The position numbers and the translations under genes are program-made. Below the pieces are notes generated by a model. The model was not told the origin of the DNA. It worked only from the letters and a program-made list of their open reading frames with translations, and made no database searches. A stretch of DNA of 64,000 nucleotides, taken from Blattabacterium cuenoti (GTDB lineage: Bacteria > Bacteroidota > Bacteroidia > Flavobacteriales > Blattabacteriaceae). Numbering within the stretch: the first letter of the stretch is position 1; the number at the start of each line of letters is the position of its first letter. The DNA is taken from contig NZ_CP059210.1 in assembly GCF_014252095.1 (NCBI RefSeq), positions 25,773-89,772 on the forward strand, given 5' to 3'. Positions 45,959 to 55,752 of this stretch are shown here, in pieces.

Positions 45959-48865
45959 ATGATGAAATCAAATAAAAAAGAAAACGCTATTTCTAAAATA
46001 GATATCCCAATTAAAAATTTTTTAAAAAATAGAACCTCTAGACGTGATTTTTTGAAATGGGTAGGTTTTAGTACAGCTTCTGTTACTTTAGCTGCATGTA
46101 AAGGTCCGGTAATAAAATCCATTCCTTATGTCGTAAAACCAGAAGTGATTACTCCAGGCATTCCTACCTATTACGCATCTACCATGATAGACCCCTTTGA
46201 TATTGGAAGTGTATTAGTTAAAACCAGAGAAGGACGTCCTATAAAAATAGAACCTAATCTAACTTCCAATTATTTAAATACCACATCAGCTAGAATTCAA
46301 TCTTCTTTGTTATCTCTTTATGATGAGAAAAGGTTAAAAAATCCTTTTATTAAGGAAAATAAATGTTCTTGGCATCAAATAGATAACTATGTCATTTCTC
46401 ATTTAGAAAAAATATCAGAACTAAAAAAAGATATTGTAATCTTTTCGTCCTCTTATCCAAGTTTTTCGACCAAAAAATTAATCCAAGATTTTACAAGAAC
46501 ATATCCAACCACAAAATGGATTACTTATGATGCTATTTCTTATTCAAAAGCTTTAGATGCTGCAGCAGAAATATTTGGATTCCGAGGTTTTCCACTTTTT
46601 GATTTATCAAAAACGGAATTAATAGTATCTTTCGATGCTGATTTTTTAGGAGATTGGAGTCCGGAAAATATGAGTAATTCCTATACAAGGAATAAAAATC
46701 CAAAAAAATCTATGATACAACACATTCAGATAGAAAGTAATATGAGTCTATCTGGAGCCAATGCGGACATTCGTATTTCAAAAAAGCCATCAGATATAGA
46801 AAAAATGTTATTTGAAGTTTACCAAAAACTAGTTCTTCAAAAAGAAACTAATAGTGAAATGGTAAAAAAAATAACTGACTTAATTCAAAAAAAAGGATCA
46901 AAAAGTGTAGTTCTTGCAGATGGAAGTAAAGAAGCATATATTTTTTCTTTTTTAATAAATCAAAAAATTCATAGTCAAGCTTTACAAAAAAATAAATTTT
47001 TTTTATCAAAAGAAAGTGATGATGATAAACTAAAGAACTTTATAAAAAATTTAGAAAAAGAAAAAGTTGGAGCTTTATTAATTCATAATACTAATCCAGT
47101 CTATAGTCTTCCTTCTTCCCTTTCTCATGAAATAAAAAAATTTTTAAGAAAAATACCAGTTACTATATCTTTTTCTATGAAAAAAGATGAAACCAATGAA
47201 TTAATGGATGTATTAGCGCCCATTCCTCATTGGCTAGAAAGTTGGGGAGACACTCATCCTGTTACAGGGATTTACACCCTGATTCAGCCTACTATTCAGT
47301 GTATATTTAATACAAGACAATTTCAAGATTCTTTAATGATTTGGGGAAAAAATCCAGAAAAAAATTATTACGAATACTTAAAAAACATTTGGGAAAAAGA
47401 AATTATTCCCAAATCCAATGTTTCCTCTTTTCAGGAAGCTTTGTTTCACGGAGTAGTGGAAAAAGAAGAAAATATCATTCGAAAAAACAATGTTCTATCT
47501 AAGGAAAAATATTCTATTTCTAGAGATGAAAAAAATAAATTAGATAAAAATTTTGAACTTAGATTATACACAAAAACAAGTCTAGGAGACGGCCATCAAT
47601 ATGACAATCCATGGCTTCAAGAACTTCCAGATCCAATTACGCGGACTACTTGGGAAAATTATTTAACTATATCATATGATGATGCAAAAAAAATAGGAGT
47701 AAGAAATTGGTATACAGGAATAGGAGCTATGAATGGACATTGTGTAGATTTAATCAAAGATCAAAAAATTTTGATTGCAGATATCCCTGTTTATATTCAA
47801 CCTGGACAAGCTATAGGTTCTATCGGTTTATCTTTTGGATATGGACAAAAAATAGGAAAATTTTCTCAAATGATCAAAGGAAAAAATGCTTATGTACTTT
47901 ACGAAAATTTTCATTTGATACAAAAAAATATACAGATAAAAAAAGTAAATAAAATACATAAATTTGCTTGTATCCAGTTACAAAATACAACTGAAGGAAG
48001 AAATATAGTCAAAGAAACAGATTTAGAAACTTTTTTAAAACATTCTAAAGAAATTTGGAATGAACCAGAAGAGAAGGCTCCTATTTGGAATGGCCTTTTT
48101 GGAAAAGAAAAAGATAATAAAAAAGGTCATCATTTTCATTTGTCTATAGATCTGAATGCTTGTATTGGATGTGGAGCTTGTATTATTGCATGTCATTCGG
48201 AAAATAATGTTCCTATTGTGGGAAAAGAAGAGATTAGAAAATCTAGAGATATGCATTGGTTACGTGTGGATAGATATTATTCCGAAAAAGAAAATTCTAA
48301 GGATGAATTTTTCAAAAATCCAAAAGTTTCTTTTCAACCTGTCATGTGTCAGCATTGTGAAAATGCTCCTTGTGAGACTGTATGTCCGGTTGGTGCTACA
48401 TCTCATGGAGAGCAAGGTCAAAATATGATGGCATATAATCGTTGTGTAGGAACACGTTATTGTGCAAATAATTGTCCTTATAAAGTAAGACGTTTTAATT
48501 GGTTTAATTATGCTAATAACAAAAAATTTGATTTTCATATGAATAATGATCTAGGAAGAATGGTTCTTAATCCAGATATTGTTGTTAGAAGCAGAGGAGT
48601 TATGGAAAAATGCTCTTTATGCATACAAAGAACACAATCTGTTATAGGAATTGCAAAAAAAGAAAATAGAAATATAAAAGATGAAGAATTTGAAACAGCT
48701 TGTAGTGTTTCTTGTCCTACAAAAGCAATTACTTTTGGAGATGTTAATGACAAGGATAGCCATATTTTAGAAAAAATTAAAGATCAAAGAAATTATAAAC
48801 TTCTGGAATTTCTCGGAATACGTCCGAATGTATCCTATCAATTAAAGATTAGAAATTTGAAATAG
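45959..48865 (+). CDS. actB: Alternative complex III subunit ActB, iron-sulphur protein
   Basis: The protein is 968 aa. A Tat signal lies at the N-terminus (SRRDFLK, residues 27-33) followed by hydrophobic residues and a lipobox-like LAAC. The large N-terminal part resembles a molybdopterin oxidoreductase chain without the cofactor-binding set. The C-terminal ~250 residues form an Fe-S domain with cysteine groups CIGCGACIIACH, CQHCENAPCETVCP, CVGTRYCANNCP and CSLC...CSVSCP, room for four clusters. It carries electrons from quinol toward ActA. The Tat signal links it to tatA at 18.5 kb. Confidence 0.92.
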   Translation: MMKSNKKENAISKIDIPIKNFLKNRTSRRDFLKWVGFSTASVTLAACKGPVIKSIPYVVKPEVITPGIPTYYASTMIDPFDIGSVLVKTREGRPIKIEPNLTSNYLNTTSARIQSSLLSLYDEKRLKNPFIKENKCSWHQIDNYVISHLEKISELKKDIVIFSSSYPSFSTKKLIQDFTRTYPTTKWITYDAISYSKALDAAAEIFGFRGFPLFDLSKTELIVSFDADFLGDWSPENMSNSYTRNKNPKKSMIQHIQIESNMSLSGANADIRISKKPSDIEKMLFEVYQKLVLQKETNSEMVKKITDLIQKKGSKSVVLADGSKEAYIFSFLINQKIHSQALQKNKFFLSKESDDDKLKNFIKNLEKEKVGALLIHNTNPVYSLPSSLSHEIKKFLRKIPVTISFSMKKDETNELMDVLAPIPHWLESWGDTHPVTGIYTLIQPTIQCIFNTRQFQDSLMIWGKNPEKNYYEYLKNIWEKEIIPKSNVSSFQEALFHGVVEKEENIIRKNNVLSKEKYSISRDEKNKLDKNFELRLYTKTSLGDGHQYDNPWLQELPDPITRTTWENYLTISYDDAKKIGVRNWYTGIGAMNGHCVDLIKDQKILIADIPVYIQPGQAIGSIGLSFGYGQKIGKFSQMIKGKNAYVLYENFHLIQKNIQIKKVNKIHKFACIQLQNTTEGRNIVKETDLETFLKHSKEIWNEPEEKAPIWNGLFGKEKDNKKGHHFHLSIDLNACIGCGACIIACHSENNVPIVGKEEIRKSRDMHWLRVDRYYSEKENSKDEFFKNPKVSFQPVMCQHCENAPCETVCPVGATSHGEQGQNMMAYNRCVGTRYCANNCPYKVRRFNWFNYANNKKFDFHMNNDLGRMVLNPDIVVRSRGVMEKCSLCIQRTQSVIGIAKKENRNIKDEEFETACSVSCPTKAITFGDVNDKDSHILEKIKDQRNYKLLEFLGIRPNVSYQLKIRNLK

Positions 48866-48880
48866 AAAGAAGGGATTATT

Positions 48881-50278
48881 ATGTTAAAACTAAATAAAAA
48901 CCATGAATCCTCTATAAGAGAACCATTGATTTTAGGAAATAAAACGTTTCAAAATATCACAGAGGATATTTTGAGACCAATAGAAAATAAAGCTGGAAAG
49001 CTATGGTGGATATCTTTATTAATCTCAATTATGGCTTTTTTATGGGGTTTAGGATGCGTTTTTTATACTATAGGTACGGGAATAGGAGTCTGGGGTTTAA
49101 ATAGAACTATAAATTGGGCTTGGGATATTACTAATTTTGTTTGGTGGGTTGGAATTGGTCATGCTGGAACTTTGATTTCTGCTGTTTTATTATTGTTTCG
49201 TCAAAAATGGCGTTTATCTATTAACCGATCAGCTGAAGCTATGACTATTTTTGCGGTTATCCAAGCTGGATTATTTCCTATCATACACATGGGAAGACCA
49301 TGGAATGCTCATTGGGTTTTGCCAATTCCAAATCAATTTGGTTCTTTGTGGCCTAATTTTAATTCTCCACTTTTATGGGACGTATTTGCTATTAGTACTT
49401 ATTTTTCTGTTTCTACTGTGTTTTGGTTTATGGGATTAATTCCAGATTTTGCTATGATCAGAGATAGAGTCACAGATCCTATACAGAAAAAGATATATGG
49501 AATTCTTAGTTTTGGATGGGGAGGAACATCCAAAGATTGGCAAAGATTTGAAGAAATTTCTTTATTGCTAGCTGGATTATGCACTCCGTTAGTTTTTTCA
49601 GTACATACTATTGTTTCATTTGATTTTTCTACTTCTGTGATTAAGGGTTGGCATAGCACTATATTTCCTCCTTATTTCGTAGCTGGAGCTATATTTTCAG
49701 GTTTTGCAATGGTACAAACTTTATTGGGAGTAGCTAGAAAAGTCCTTTCTTTAGAAAGTTATATAACTAGAAATCATATTGAATATATGAATATGATCAT
49801 TTTATTAACAGGAGGAATAGTTTTATTAGCTTATATATCCGAATTTATCCTTTCATGGTATTCTAGCAGCCCTTTCGAAGAGTTCACTTATTTTTCTGTA
49901 AAAGCTGCAATAGGACCATTTTGGTGGGCTTTTTGGGCGTTAATTATTTGCAATGTATTGATTCCCCAATTTTTATGGATTAAATCTGTAAGAAGAAGTT
50001 TTTTTTGGTCTTATATCATAGCAATTTTTATCAATATTGGAATGTGGTTTGAAAGGTTTGATATTATTGTTTTAAATCTAAGTCATGATTACTTGCCTTC
50101 TTCTTGGACTGGTTTCATGCCTTCATTTGTGGATGTAGGGATATTTATAGGAACTATTGGTTTTTTTTTCGTTCTTTATTTGTTATACATACGTGTATTT
50201 CCAGTTATATCACAAGCAGAACTAAAAACAATATTGACCTTGAAATGGTCCAAAAAAAATGTTATAAAAAATGAATAA
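48881..50278 (+). CDS. actC: Alternative complex III subunit ActC (NrfD-like)
   Basis: The protein is 465 aa and hydrophobic throughout, with about ten membrane segments: NrfD/PsrC-like, for example WWVGIGHAGTLISAVLLLFRQ and VVSFDFSTSVIKGWHSTIFPP-type loops. It is thought to bind quinol and may translocate protons. It begins 15 bp after actB and overlaps actD by eight bases. Confidence 0.92.
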   Translation: MLKLNKNHESSIREPLILGNKTFQNITEDILRPIENKAGKLWWISLLISIMAFLWGLGCVFYTIGTGIGVWGLNRTINWAWDITNFVWWVGIGHAGTLISAVLLLFRQKWRLSINRSAEAMTIFAVIQAGLFPIIHMGRPWNAHWVLPIPNQFGSLWPNFNSPLLWDVFAISTYFSVSTVFWFMGLIPDFAMIRDRVTDPIQKKIYGILSFGWGGTSKDWQRFEEISLLLAGLCTPLVFSVHTIVSFDFSTSVIKGWHSTIFPPYFVAGAIFSGFAMVQTLLGVARKVLSLESYITRNHIEYMNMIILLTGGIVLLAYISEFILSWYSSSPFEEFTYFSVKAAIGPFWWAFWALIICNVLIPQFLWIKSVRRSFFWSYIIAIFINIGMWFERFDIIVLNLSHDYLPSSWTGFMPSFVDVGIFIGTIGFFFVLYLLYIRVFPVISQAELKTILTLKWSKKNVIKNE

Positions 50279-50807
50279 ATCCGTATTTAATATTCAGGCC
50301 TTATATGATCATGAAGATTTAATGATAAATCATTTAAAAATTCTTCGAAAAAAGAACATCAATATACATGAAGTTTATTCACCTTTTCCCATTCATAATT
50401 TGAATAAATTACTTAAATTAAAAAAAACAAATTTGTCCTTTTTATCTTTTATCTATGGACTTATAGGATTTTTTTTATCTATTTTAATAACTTGGTATAC
50501 AATGATTTATGATTGGCCTCAAAATATTGGAGGAAAACCATCTTATTCTTGGATTCAAAATGTTCCTTCTTTTATTCCTGTCATATTTGAATTATCTATT
50601 TTTTTTTCTGCACATTTTATGTGCATAACTTATCTTTTTCAATGTAAATTATTTCCAGGATCTACTCCAAAAAATCCGGATCCTAGAACTACTGATAATA
50701 TGTTTCTAATAGAAATTTATACAGAAGAAAATGCTGAAAAATTACGGAATTTTTTAAAAGAAAATGGAGCTATGGAAGTGAATATAACTAAAATAGCTCA
50801 AATATGA
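50271..50807 (+). CDS. actD: Alternative complex III subunit ActD (DUF3341)
   Basis: The protein is 178 aa. A soluble N-terminal part (ALYDHEDLMINHLKIL, then EVYSPFPIHNL) is followed by two membrane spans (LSFIYGLIGFFLSILITWYT and ELSIFFSAHFMCITYLF) and a C-terminal tail with DPRTTDNMFLIEI. This layout is DUF3341. It overlaps actC by eight and actE by four bases, so the genes are translationally coupled. Confidence 0.92.
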   Translation: MNKSVFNIQALYDHEDLMINHLKILRKKNINIHEVYSPFPIHNLNKLLKLKKTNLSFLSFIYGLIGFFLSILITWYTMIYDWPQNIGGKPSYSWIQNVPSFIPVIFELSIFFSAHFMCITYLFQCKLFPGSTPKNPDPRTTDNMFLIEIYTEENAEKLRNFLKENGAMEVNITKIAQI

Positions 50808-51415
50808 AAAATCAATATCTTTATGTTCTTATCCTTTTTATATTTATAACACTGAATTCTTGTTGGTTTGATAAATCAAAACCTAATAGAGTATATATGC
50901 CGGATATGTACTATTCAGATGCATACGAGCCTTATTCAGATCCATATCCAAATTATAAAAAAACTCTTAAAAAGAGTGGAATTACTCTTTTTATAAAAGG
51001 GAAAACTTCATCTCTTTTGCCTGTGAAAGGAACTATTCCAAGAAATTCTTATGGATTTAATTTTTATCCATCTGATGGAACCCAGAAAGGATATAATCTA
51101 TATAAAAAAATATTGAAATCCCCTTTAAAAAAGAGTAATAAGGAGGAATTCAATAAAATCATAGAAGACGGAAAAAATATCTATAAAATTAACTGTTCTA
51201 TATGTCATGGAGAAAATGGAGATGGACAAGGTTTTTTAGTAAAAAAAGAAAAAATATTAGGAATTCCCAGTTATAAAGATAGAGATATTACCATTGGTAG
51301 TATTTATCATGTGATTACTTATGGAAAAAATAACATGAGTTCCTATGCCTCTCAATTAAATGAAATAGATAGATGGAAAGTGGCAGAATATATAATGATT
51401 CTAAAGAATCAATAG
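50804..51415 (+). CDS. actE: Alternative complex III subunit ActE, monohaem cytochrome c lipoprotein
   Basis: The protein is 203 aa. A lipoprotein signal ends at the lipobox LNSC (Cys20). One haem site, CSICHGENGDGQG, lies in a class I cytochrome domain, with an axial Met likely in NMSSYAS. PDMYYSDAYEPYSD is typical of ActE. Lipid attachment would use Lnt at 1.1 kb and haem attachment CcsBA at 21.7 kb. Confidence 0.92.
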   Translation: MKNQYLYVLILFIFITLNSCWFDKSKPNRVYMPDMYYSDAYEPYSDPYPNYKKTLKKSGITLFIKGKTSSLLPVKGTIPRNSYGFNFYPSDGTQKGYNLYKKILKSPLKKSNKEEFNKIIEDGKNIYKINCSICHGENGDGQGFLVKKEKILGIPSYKDRDITIGSIYHVITYGKNNMSSYASQLNEIDRWKVAEYIMILKNQ

Positions 51416-51431
51416 TCTAAAAAAATAAAAG

Positions 51432-52718
51432 ATGTATCAATTTTCTCAAAAAAAGAAAAAAATTATTATTTTTATAATGTTCATAGGTTTTTTTATTCTT
51501 CTTTTTGATCAAACTCCTTTTTCAAAGAAAATTTTTTTTTCCAAAAAAAAAGAACTTTTTTTAGAAAAGAAATCTATAGAAAATAAAAAAAATACTTTAC
51601 AAAAATCCGAAAAAATAGAAAATCAACCCTGGATAGGATTATATATGTCTCTATTTTATTTTACCAGTATTTCTCTAGGATCTTTATTTTTTTTAGGGAT
51701 ACAATATGTCTCCAAATCCGGATGGTCTATTATCATCCATCCTATCATGGAAGAAATTTCTTCTTTTATTCCATATGGAGGAGTGATGATTCTAATAATA
51801 TTATTATTAAATGCTATGGATTACATTCATATATTTCATTGGATGGATCCTACTTTATATGATCCGAATTCCTTAGAATATGATAAAATCATTGCAAATA
51901 AAAAGTTATTTTTAAACATTCCCTTTTTCTTAATCAGAAGTTTGATCTATATAATTGGCTGGTGTTTTTTTTATTTCAAAATAAAAAAAACATCTTCTAT
52001 TTTAGATAAAACATGTTCTTTGAAAGATTACAAAAAACTAAATTTTTTATCTATCATATTTATAATATTTTTTTCTATCACATCTATTTTTATGGGATGG
52101 GACTGGATAATGTCTTTGAATCCTCATTGGTTTAGTACTTTATTTAGTTGGTATATTTTGAGTACCTATATGGTAACAGGAATAAGCACCATTACTATAA
52201 TTTCTATTTATCTAAAAAAAAAAGGATGTTTACCTTTTTTTAATGAAAATCACTTACATGATTTAAGTAAATACCTTTTTTCCAGTAGTTTACTGTGGAC
52301 TTATTTGTGGTTTTCACAGTTTATGCTTTATTGGTACGGAAACATTCCGGAAGAAATTTCTTTTTTTATAAAAAGAAAAGAAGTTTACGGATCCATTCAT
52401 TTTTGGATGCTCATTCCAAATTTTTTGATTCCCTTTTTAGGTTTAATGAGCAGTAGATGTAAAACGAACCCAAGAATAGTCTTGACAATTGCTAGTATAT
52501 TACTTTTTGGACATTATATAGATATATATAATTTAATAGCTCCAGATGTAAATGGAATCTTTGATGCTCAATTTGGATTATCTGAAATTGGATCTTTTCT
52601 ATTGATAGGTTCTATTTTTAGCTATATTTTATTTAGAAACTTAAACAAAAAAAAACTTCATTCTATTGGAAACCCTTTTTTTCAAGAAAGTAAAAAATAT
52701 AAATATCCTTATATATAA
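51432..52718 (+). CDS. actF: Alternative complex III subunit ActF
   Basis: The protein is 428 aa with about ten membrane segments, an NrfD-related paralogue of ActC. Motifs include SLFYFTSISLGSLFFLG and WMDPTLYDPNS. It is the last gene of the operon. The cytochrome oxidase genes that often follow are absent here, so the electron acceptor is encoded elsewhere. Confidence 0.9.
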   Translation: MYQFSQKKKKIIIFIMFIGFFILLFDQTPFSKKIFFSKKKELFLEKKSIENKKNTLQKSEKIENQPWIGLYMSLFYFTSISLGSLFFLGIQYVSKSGWSIIIHPIMEEISSFIPYGGVMILIILLLNAMDYIHIFHWMDPTLYDPNSLEYDKIIANKKLFLNIPFFLIRSLIYIIGWCFFYFKIKKTSSILDKTCSLKDYKKLNFLSIIFIIFFSITSIFMGWDWIMSLNPHWFSTLFSWYILSTYMVTGISTITIISIYLKKKGCLPFFNENHLHDLSKYLFSSSLLWTYLWFSQFMLYWYGNIPEEISFFIKRKEVYGSIHFWMLIPNFLIPFLGLMSSRCKTNPRIVLTIASILLFGHYIDIYNLIAPDVNGIFDAQFGLSEIGSFLLIGSIFSYILFRNLNKKKLHSIGNPFFQESKKYKYPYI

Positions 52719-52791
52719 AAATAACGGTGATAACTGAACATATTTTCTATTTTTATAATGAATCGATCATTTCCTAGAATAGGTTTTTTCT

Positions 52792-52811
52792 GTAAAGTAG
52801 AATACTTTTAC
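52792..52811. terminator. Possible bidirectional terminator between actF and trkA
   Basis: GTAAAGTA and TACTTTTAC form a hairpin with a three-base loop and one bulge, lying between two convergent genes and followed by GGATAAAAAAA. The stem is AT-rich and weak, so this is tentative. Confidence 0.3.
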
Positions 52812-52865
52812 GGATAAAAAAATCACAAGATTTCATAAAAAAACTTTTTTGATAAAAAAAGAATT

Positions 52866-53567
52866 TTAATCATGATTTTTTTCTTTTACAAAATTCATTA
52901 TGGATTTATTAGATCCAAAAAGTGTCAATATATCTCCTTTTTGAAGAATAGTATCTCCAGTTACCAATCCAACCACTTTTCTTGTAGATGAACTTCCCTT
53001 TCCCTTATACAACATCTGATTTTTCATATCTCGTATTACCGTGATTAAAGAAACGGAATATTTTTGTGTTAATTTTAGACTTTTCACAGACTTTCCATGA
53101 AAAGAATATGGAGAAAAAACTTCTGCAATAGAATATTTATTATCCACTCTAAAATAATCTAAAGCATAATTAAAGGATATTTGTTTAGTTAATCTGAAAG
53201 CTGCGTCTTGCTCTGGATGGACAACATCGTTAATCCCCATAGCTTCTAATATGGTATCATGTATTTTTGATAAAGATCGACTAACTATTCTAAGGTGTTT
53301 ATATTTTTTTAATATCGCCGTAGTGACTATTGATGATCCTTCGTTTTCTCCAATAGCTACAATTCCTAAATCAGCTTGTTGTATCGGCAATACTTTATAA
53401 GCGGCTTCATTATTAGCATCCATACATACAACATTGGCTATATGATCTTTTAATAAATCTACTTTTTCCATTTTATAGTCTACTCCAAAAACTTCATGAC
53501 CATTGTCTGTTAAATTGAGAGCTAAAGATCTTCCAAAATTTCCTAATCCGATAATTATAATTTTCAT
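52866..53567 (-). CDS. trkA: K+ uptake regulatory protein, RCK/TrkA (KtrA-like)
   Basis: The protein is 233 aa. An N-terminal NAD-binding Rossmann motif GLGNFG (residues 7-12) with VFGVDY is followed by a RCK_C domain (VVGLVTGDTILQKGDILTLFG). As a single RCK unit it matches KtrA/TrkA that gates the KtrB/TrkH channel. It overlaps trkH by four bases. Confidence 0.9.
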   Translation of the reverse strand: MKIIIIGLGNFGRSLALNLTDNGHEVFGVDYKMEKVDLLKDHIANVVCMDANNEAAYKVLPIQQADLGIVAIGENEGSSIVTTAILKKYKHLRIVSRSLSKIHDTILEAMGINDVVHPEQDAAFRLTKQISFNYALDYFRVDNKYSIAEVFSPYSFHGKSVKSLKLTQKYSVSLITVIRDMKNQMLYKGKGSSSTRKVVGLVTGDTILQKGDILTLFGSNKSIMNFVKEKNHD

Positions 53568-55312
53568 ATGAGAATATTTCCTTGAGGAAATCTATAATAA
53601 TAATGACTATTTATTCTATTTTTTAATAATCCTACCATAATATTAAAAATTCCAATTCTTCCTAAGAACATTAAAATGATTAACACGAACTTACTTCCAT
53701 TAGATAAATTAGAAGTAATCCCTAAAGATAATCCTACTGTTGAAAAAGCGGAAAAAACTTCAAAAGAAATGGATAAAATCTCTTTTTCTGGATCAAAAAA
53801 AAGAATAATCAAAATACTTATATATATGACAATTAAAGATAATATGATAATAGCAAAAGAACGTCTAACAGACTCTGAAGAAATCTCTTTTCTTTGAATT
53901 TCTAATCGATTATTTCCTCTAGATAAAGAAATCACATTCATTAATGCTAATGCAAAAGTACTTGTCTTAATTCCTCCACCTGTAGAAGCGGGAGAGGCTC
54001 CAATCCACATCAAAAAAATCGTAAATAATATAGTAATTGGGGTCCATTTATTCAGGTTTAATACTTGAAATCCTGCTGTTCTAGATGTGGCAGAAGAAAA
54101 AAATGAAGCAATCCATTTTCCAGTAAAAGAAGGATGTTCGATAAGAGAGAAATGAAATTCACTGAAATAATAAAAAATGGTTCCAAAAAAAAGTAAGATA
54201 AAGGTTGTGAATACAACAATTTTTGTATTCAAAGTAACAATATGAGCAGGATATCTCAAATATTCCTCTTTAAAAACTCTATAAAAATATTTTTTGATTG
54301 TCATCCATATATATGTAAAAAAGTTAAATAAAATATTAAAACCTATTCCTCCCAATATTAATAAACAGGCAATAATAAATTGTAATAGATAATTAAATCT
54401 AACAGATTCAGAATAAAGACCTTCACTAAGAGTAGAAAATCCACTATTACAAAAAGCGGATATAGAATGGAAAATAGAAAAAAATAAAAGACTATCAGTT
54501 TCTATAAAACTTTTTTCCTTATTAATAGAAAAATAAATTAACAAAGTTCCTATAATTTCTACTGTTAAAGTAAACAGAACAACTTTTACGGCTAAACTAA
54601 GAACATTATTAGTAGTTTTTGTATTCAAAAAATTGCTAATGTATATTCCTTCTCTAAAAGAAATCCCGTCCATAAAAAAATAACTAAAAAAAGAAGTGAT
54701 GGTTAAAATTCCTAAACCTCCGAGTTCTACTAACGTTATAATAATCACTTTTCCCAAATAGGTAAAATCTTTTGCGGTATCTAATACGACTAGACCTGTC
54801 ACACAAACGGCACTAGTAGAAGTAAACAAGGCATCTATAAAGGATATTTTTTGAACTGTAGAAGTCGGAAGCATAAGCAAGACTGCCCCTACAAAAGATA
54901 GAAATACAAAACTAGTAATAAAAATAAAAGCAGGATTATGTATTTTGACATATATTATTCGCATAAAATAGGTAATACGAATCAATATGTATAAAGTCAA
55001 ACAAATTAATAAGGTTATTTGTATATCTGTTGTTTTATCAGTTTTTGAAAAAAAGAATTGTCCAACAGAAAAAATAAAAGAAGTAATTAAAATAAAAAAA
55101 GATAAAAAAATCATGGATTTATATCCCTTGTAGAGACTCCTTTCGAAAAAAAAACAAAAATGAAAAATACTAAGTAGGAATACGATTCCCATGAGAATTC
55201 CTATATCTAAAACAGGATTTAGAAATGTTTTCCATCCTAAAGAAATAATTATATAAAAAAATGTTATTGGAGTTATAAATGGTAATATATTTCTGAATAT
55301 AATTTGGGTCAT
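53564..55312 (-). CDS. trkH: K+ transporter membrane subunit, TrkH/KtrB
   Basis: The protein is 582 aa with many membrane segments and the repeated pore-loop Gly motifs of the Trk/Ktr/HKT family: STSAVCVTGLVVLD, SISAFCNSGFSTLS, TSRTAGFQVLN and SAFSTVGLSLGIT. It is longer than KtrB because of a ~130-residue N-terminal membrane extension, which I recall for Bacteroidetes homologues. It imports K+, probably driven by Na+ or H+. Confidence 0.9.
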   Translation of the reverse strand: MTQIIFRNILPFITPITFFYIIISLGWKTFLNPVLDIGILMGIVFLLSIFHFCFFFERSLYKGYKSMIFLSFFILITSFIFSVGQFFFSKTDKTTDIQITLLICLTLYILIRITYFMRIIYVKIHNPAFIFITSFVFLSFVGAVLLMLPTSTVQKISFIDALFTSTSAVCVTGLVVLDTAKDFTYLGKVIIITLVELGGLGILTITSFFSYFFMDGISFREGIYISNFLNTKTTNNVLSLAVKVVLFTLTVEIIGTLLIYFSINKEKSFIETDSLLFFSIFHSISAFCNSGFSTLSEGLYSESVRFNYLLQFIIACLLILGGIGFNILFNFFTYIWMTIKKYFYRVFKEEYLRYPAHIVTLNTKIVVFTTFILLFFGTIFYYFSEFHFSLIEHPSFTGKWIASFFSSATSRTAGFQVLNLNKWTPITILFTIFLMWIGASPASTGGGIKTSTFALALMNVISLSRGNNRLEIQRKEISSESVRRSFAIIILSLIVIYISILIILFFDPEKEILSISFEVFSAFSTVGLSLGITSNLSNGSKFVLIILMFLGRIGIFNIMVGLLKNRINSHYYYRFPQGNILI

Positions 55313-55405
55313 GACTGGCTCTGCTTACTCTTAGTATGAAATATTTTTTATTCTCATATTCTTTTATTTTCTTTGCACACTGATATCCTATAATCCTATA
55401 ACAGG

Positions 55406-55742
55406 TTAATAATTAGTTCCTATTTTTGTTTTTCTTATTTTTTTCATGCCATTTAAACTGAATAATTTTCCGGTAAAATAAATAATTTTATTTTTAATGA
55501 TGGCATGGACTCCAATAGGTGGATAAAACATCCACCTCCTAAAGGTTTCAAAAATTAACGTTCTATACTGGAAGATAGAGAATCACAATTTTTCCAATTT
55601 ACAAATTAGAATGAAATAAAATGGATCCTATGAAAACAATGTCTCTGAAAGACTTAGTGAACTTCTATTGATTGAGAAATAATCCATGAGCTATTTCTTT
55701 TCCTATTCTAATAATTCTATTCAAAAAACTCTTTATTTGGTT
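55406..55742 (-). pseudogene. hemC: Remnant of hydroxymethylbilane synthase (hemC)
   Basis: The 440-bp gap between trkH and tsaB holds eroded coding sequence on the minus strand. At the 5' side, RIIRIGKEIAHGLFLNQ (55718-55668) matches the HemC start (IRIGTR-S-LAL-QA). At the 3' side, SSSIER-stop-FLKPLGGGC is followed, in a shifted frame, by PPIGVHAIIKNKIIYFTG and LFSLNG, ending TAA at 55406. These match the HemC AERAFL..LEGGC..PIGA.A......F.G...SLDG block. One T added in the T4 run after the Cys codon joins the last two. The middle ~200 codons are missing (remnant ~337 nt against ~900), so it cannot be functional. A perfect 8-bp hairpin (55517-55537) lies inside. Confidence 0.8.
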
Positions 55743-55752
55743 TTATAATTAA

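Noticed and set aside
45679-46122. Minus-strand 147-codon frame across the actA/actB junction
   Set aside because: It is antisense to CXXCH and Tat-signal coding sequence and shows no independent motif.
52719-52865. A possible small gene or RNA after actF
   Set aside because: No open frame with motifs or clear RNA fold was seen, only a weak hairpin.
55517-55537. Perfect 8-bp hairpin (AGGTGGAT/ATCCACCT) considered as a terminator or regulatory site
   Set aside because: It is built from the hemC codons for GGC and PPIG and has no T-tract, so chance within the remnant is the simpler explanation.
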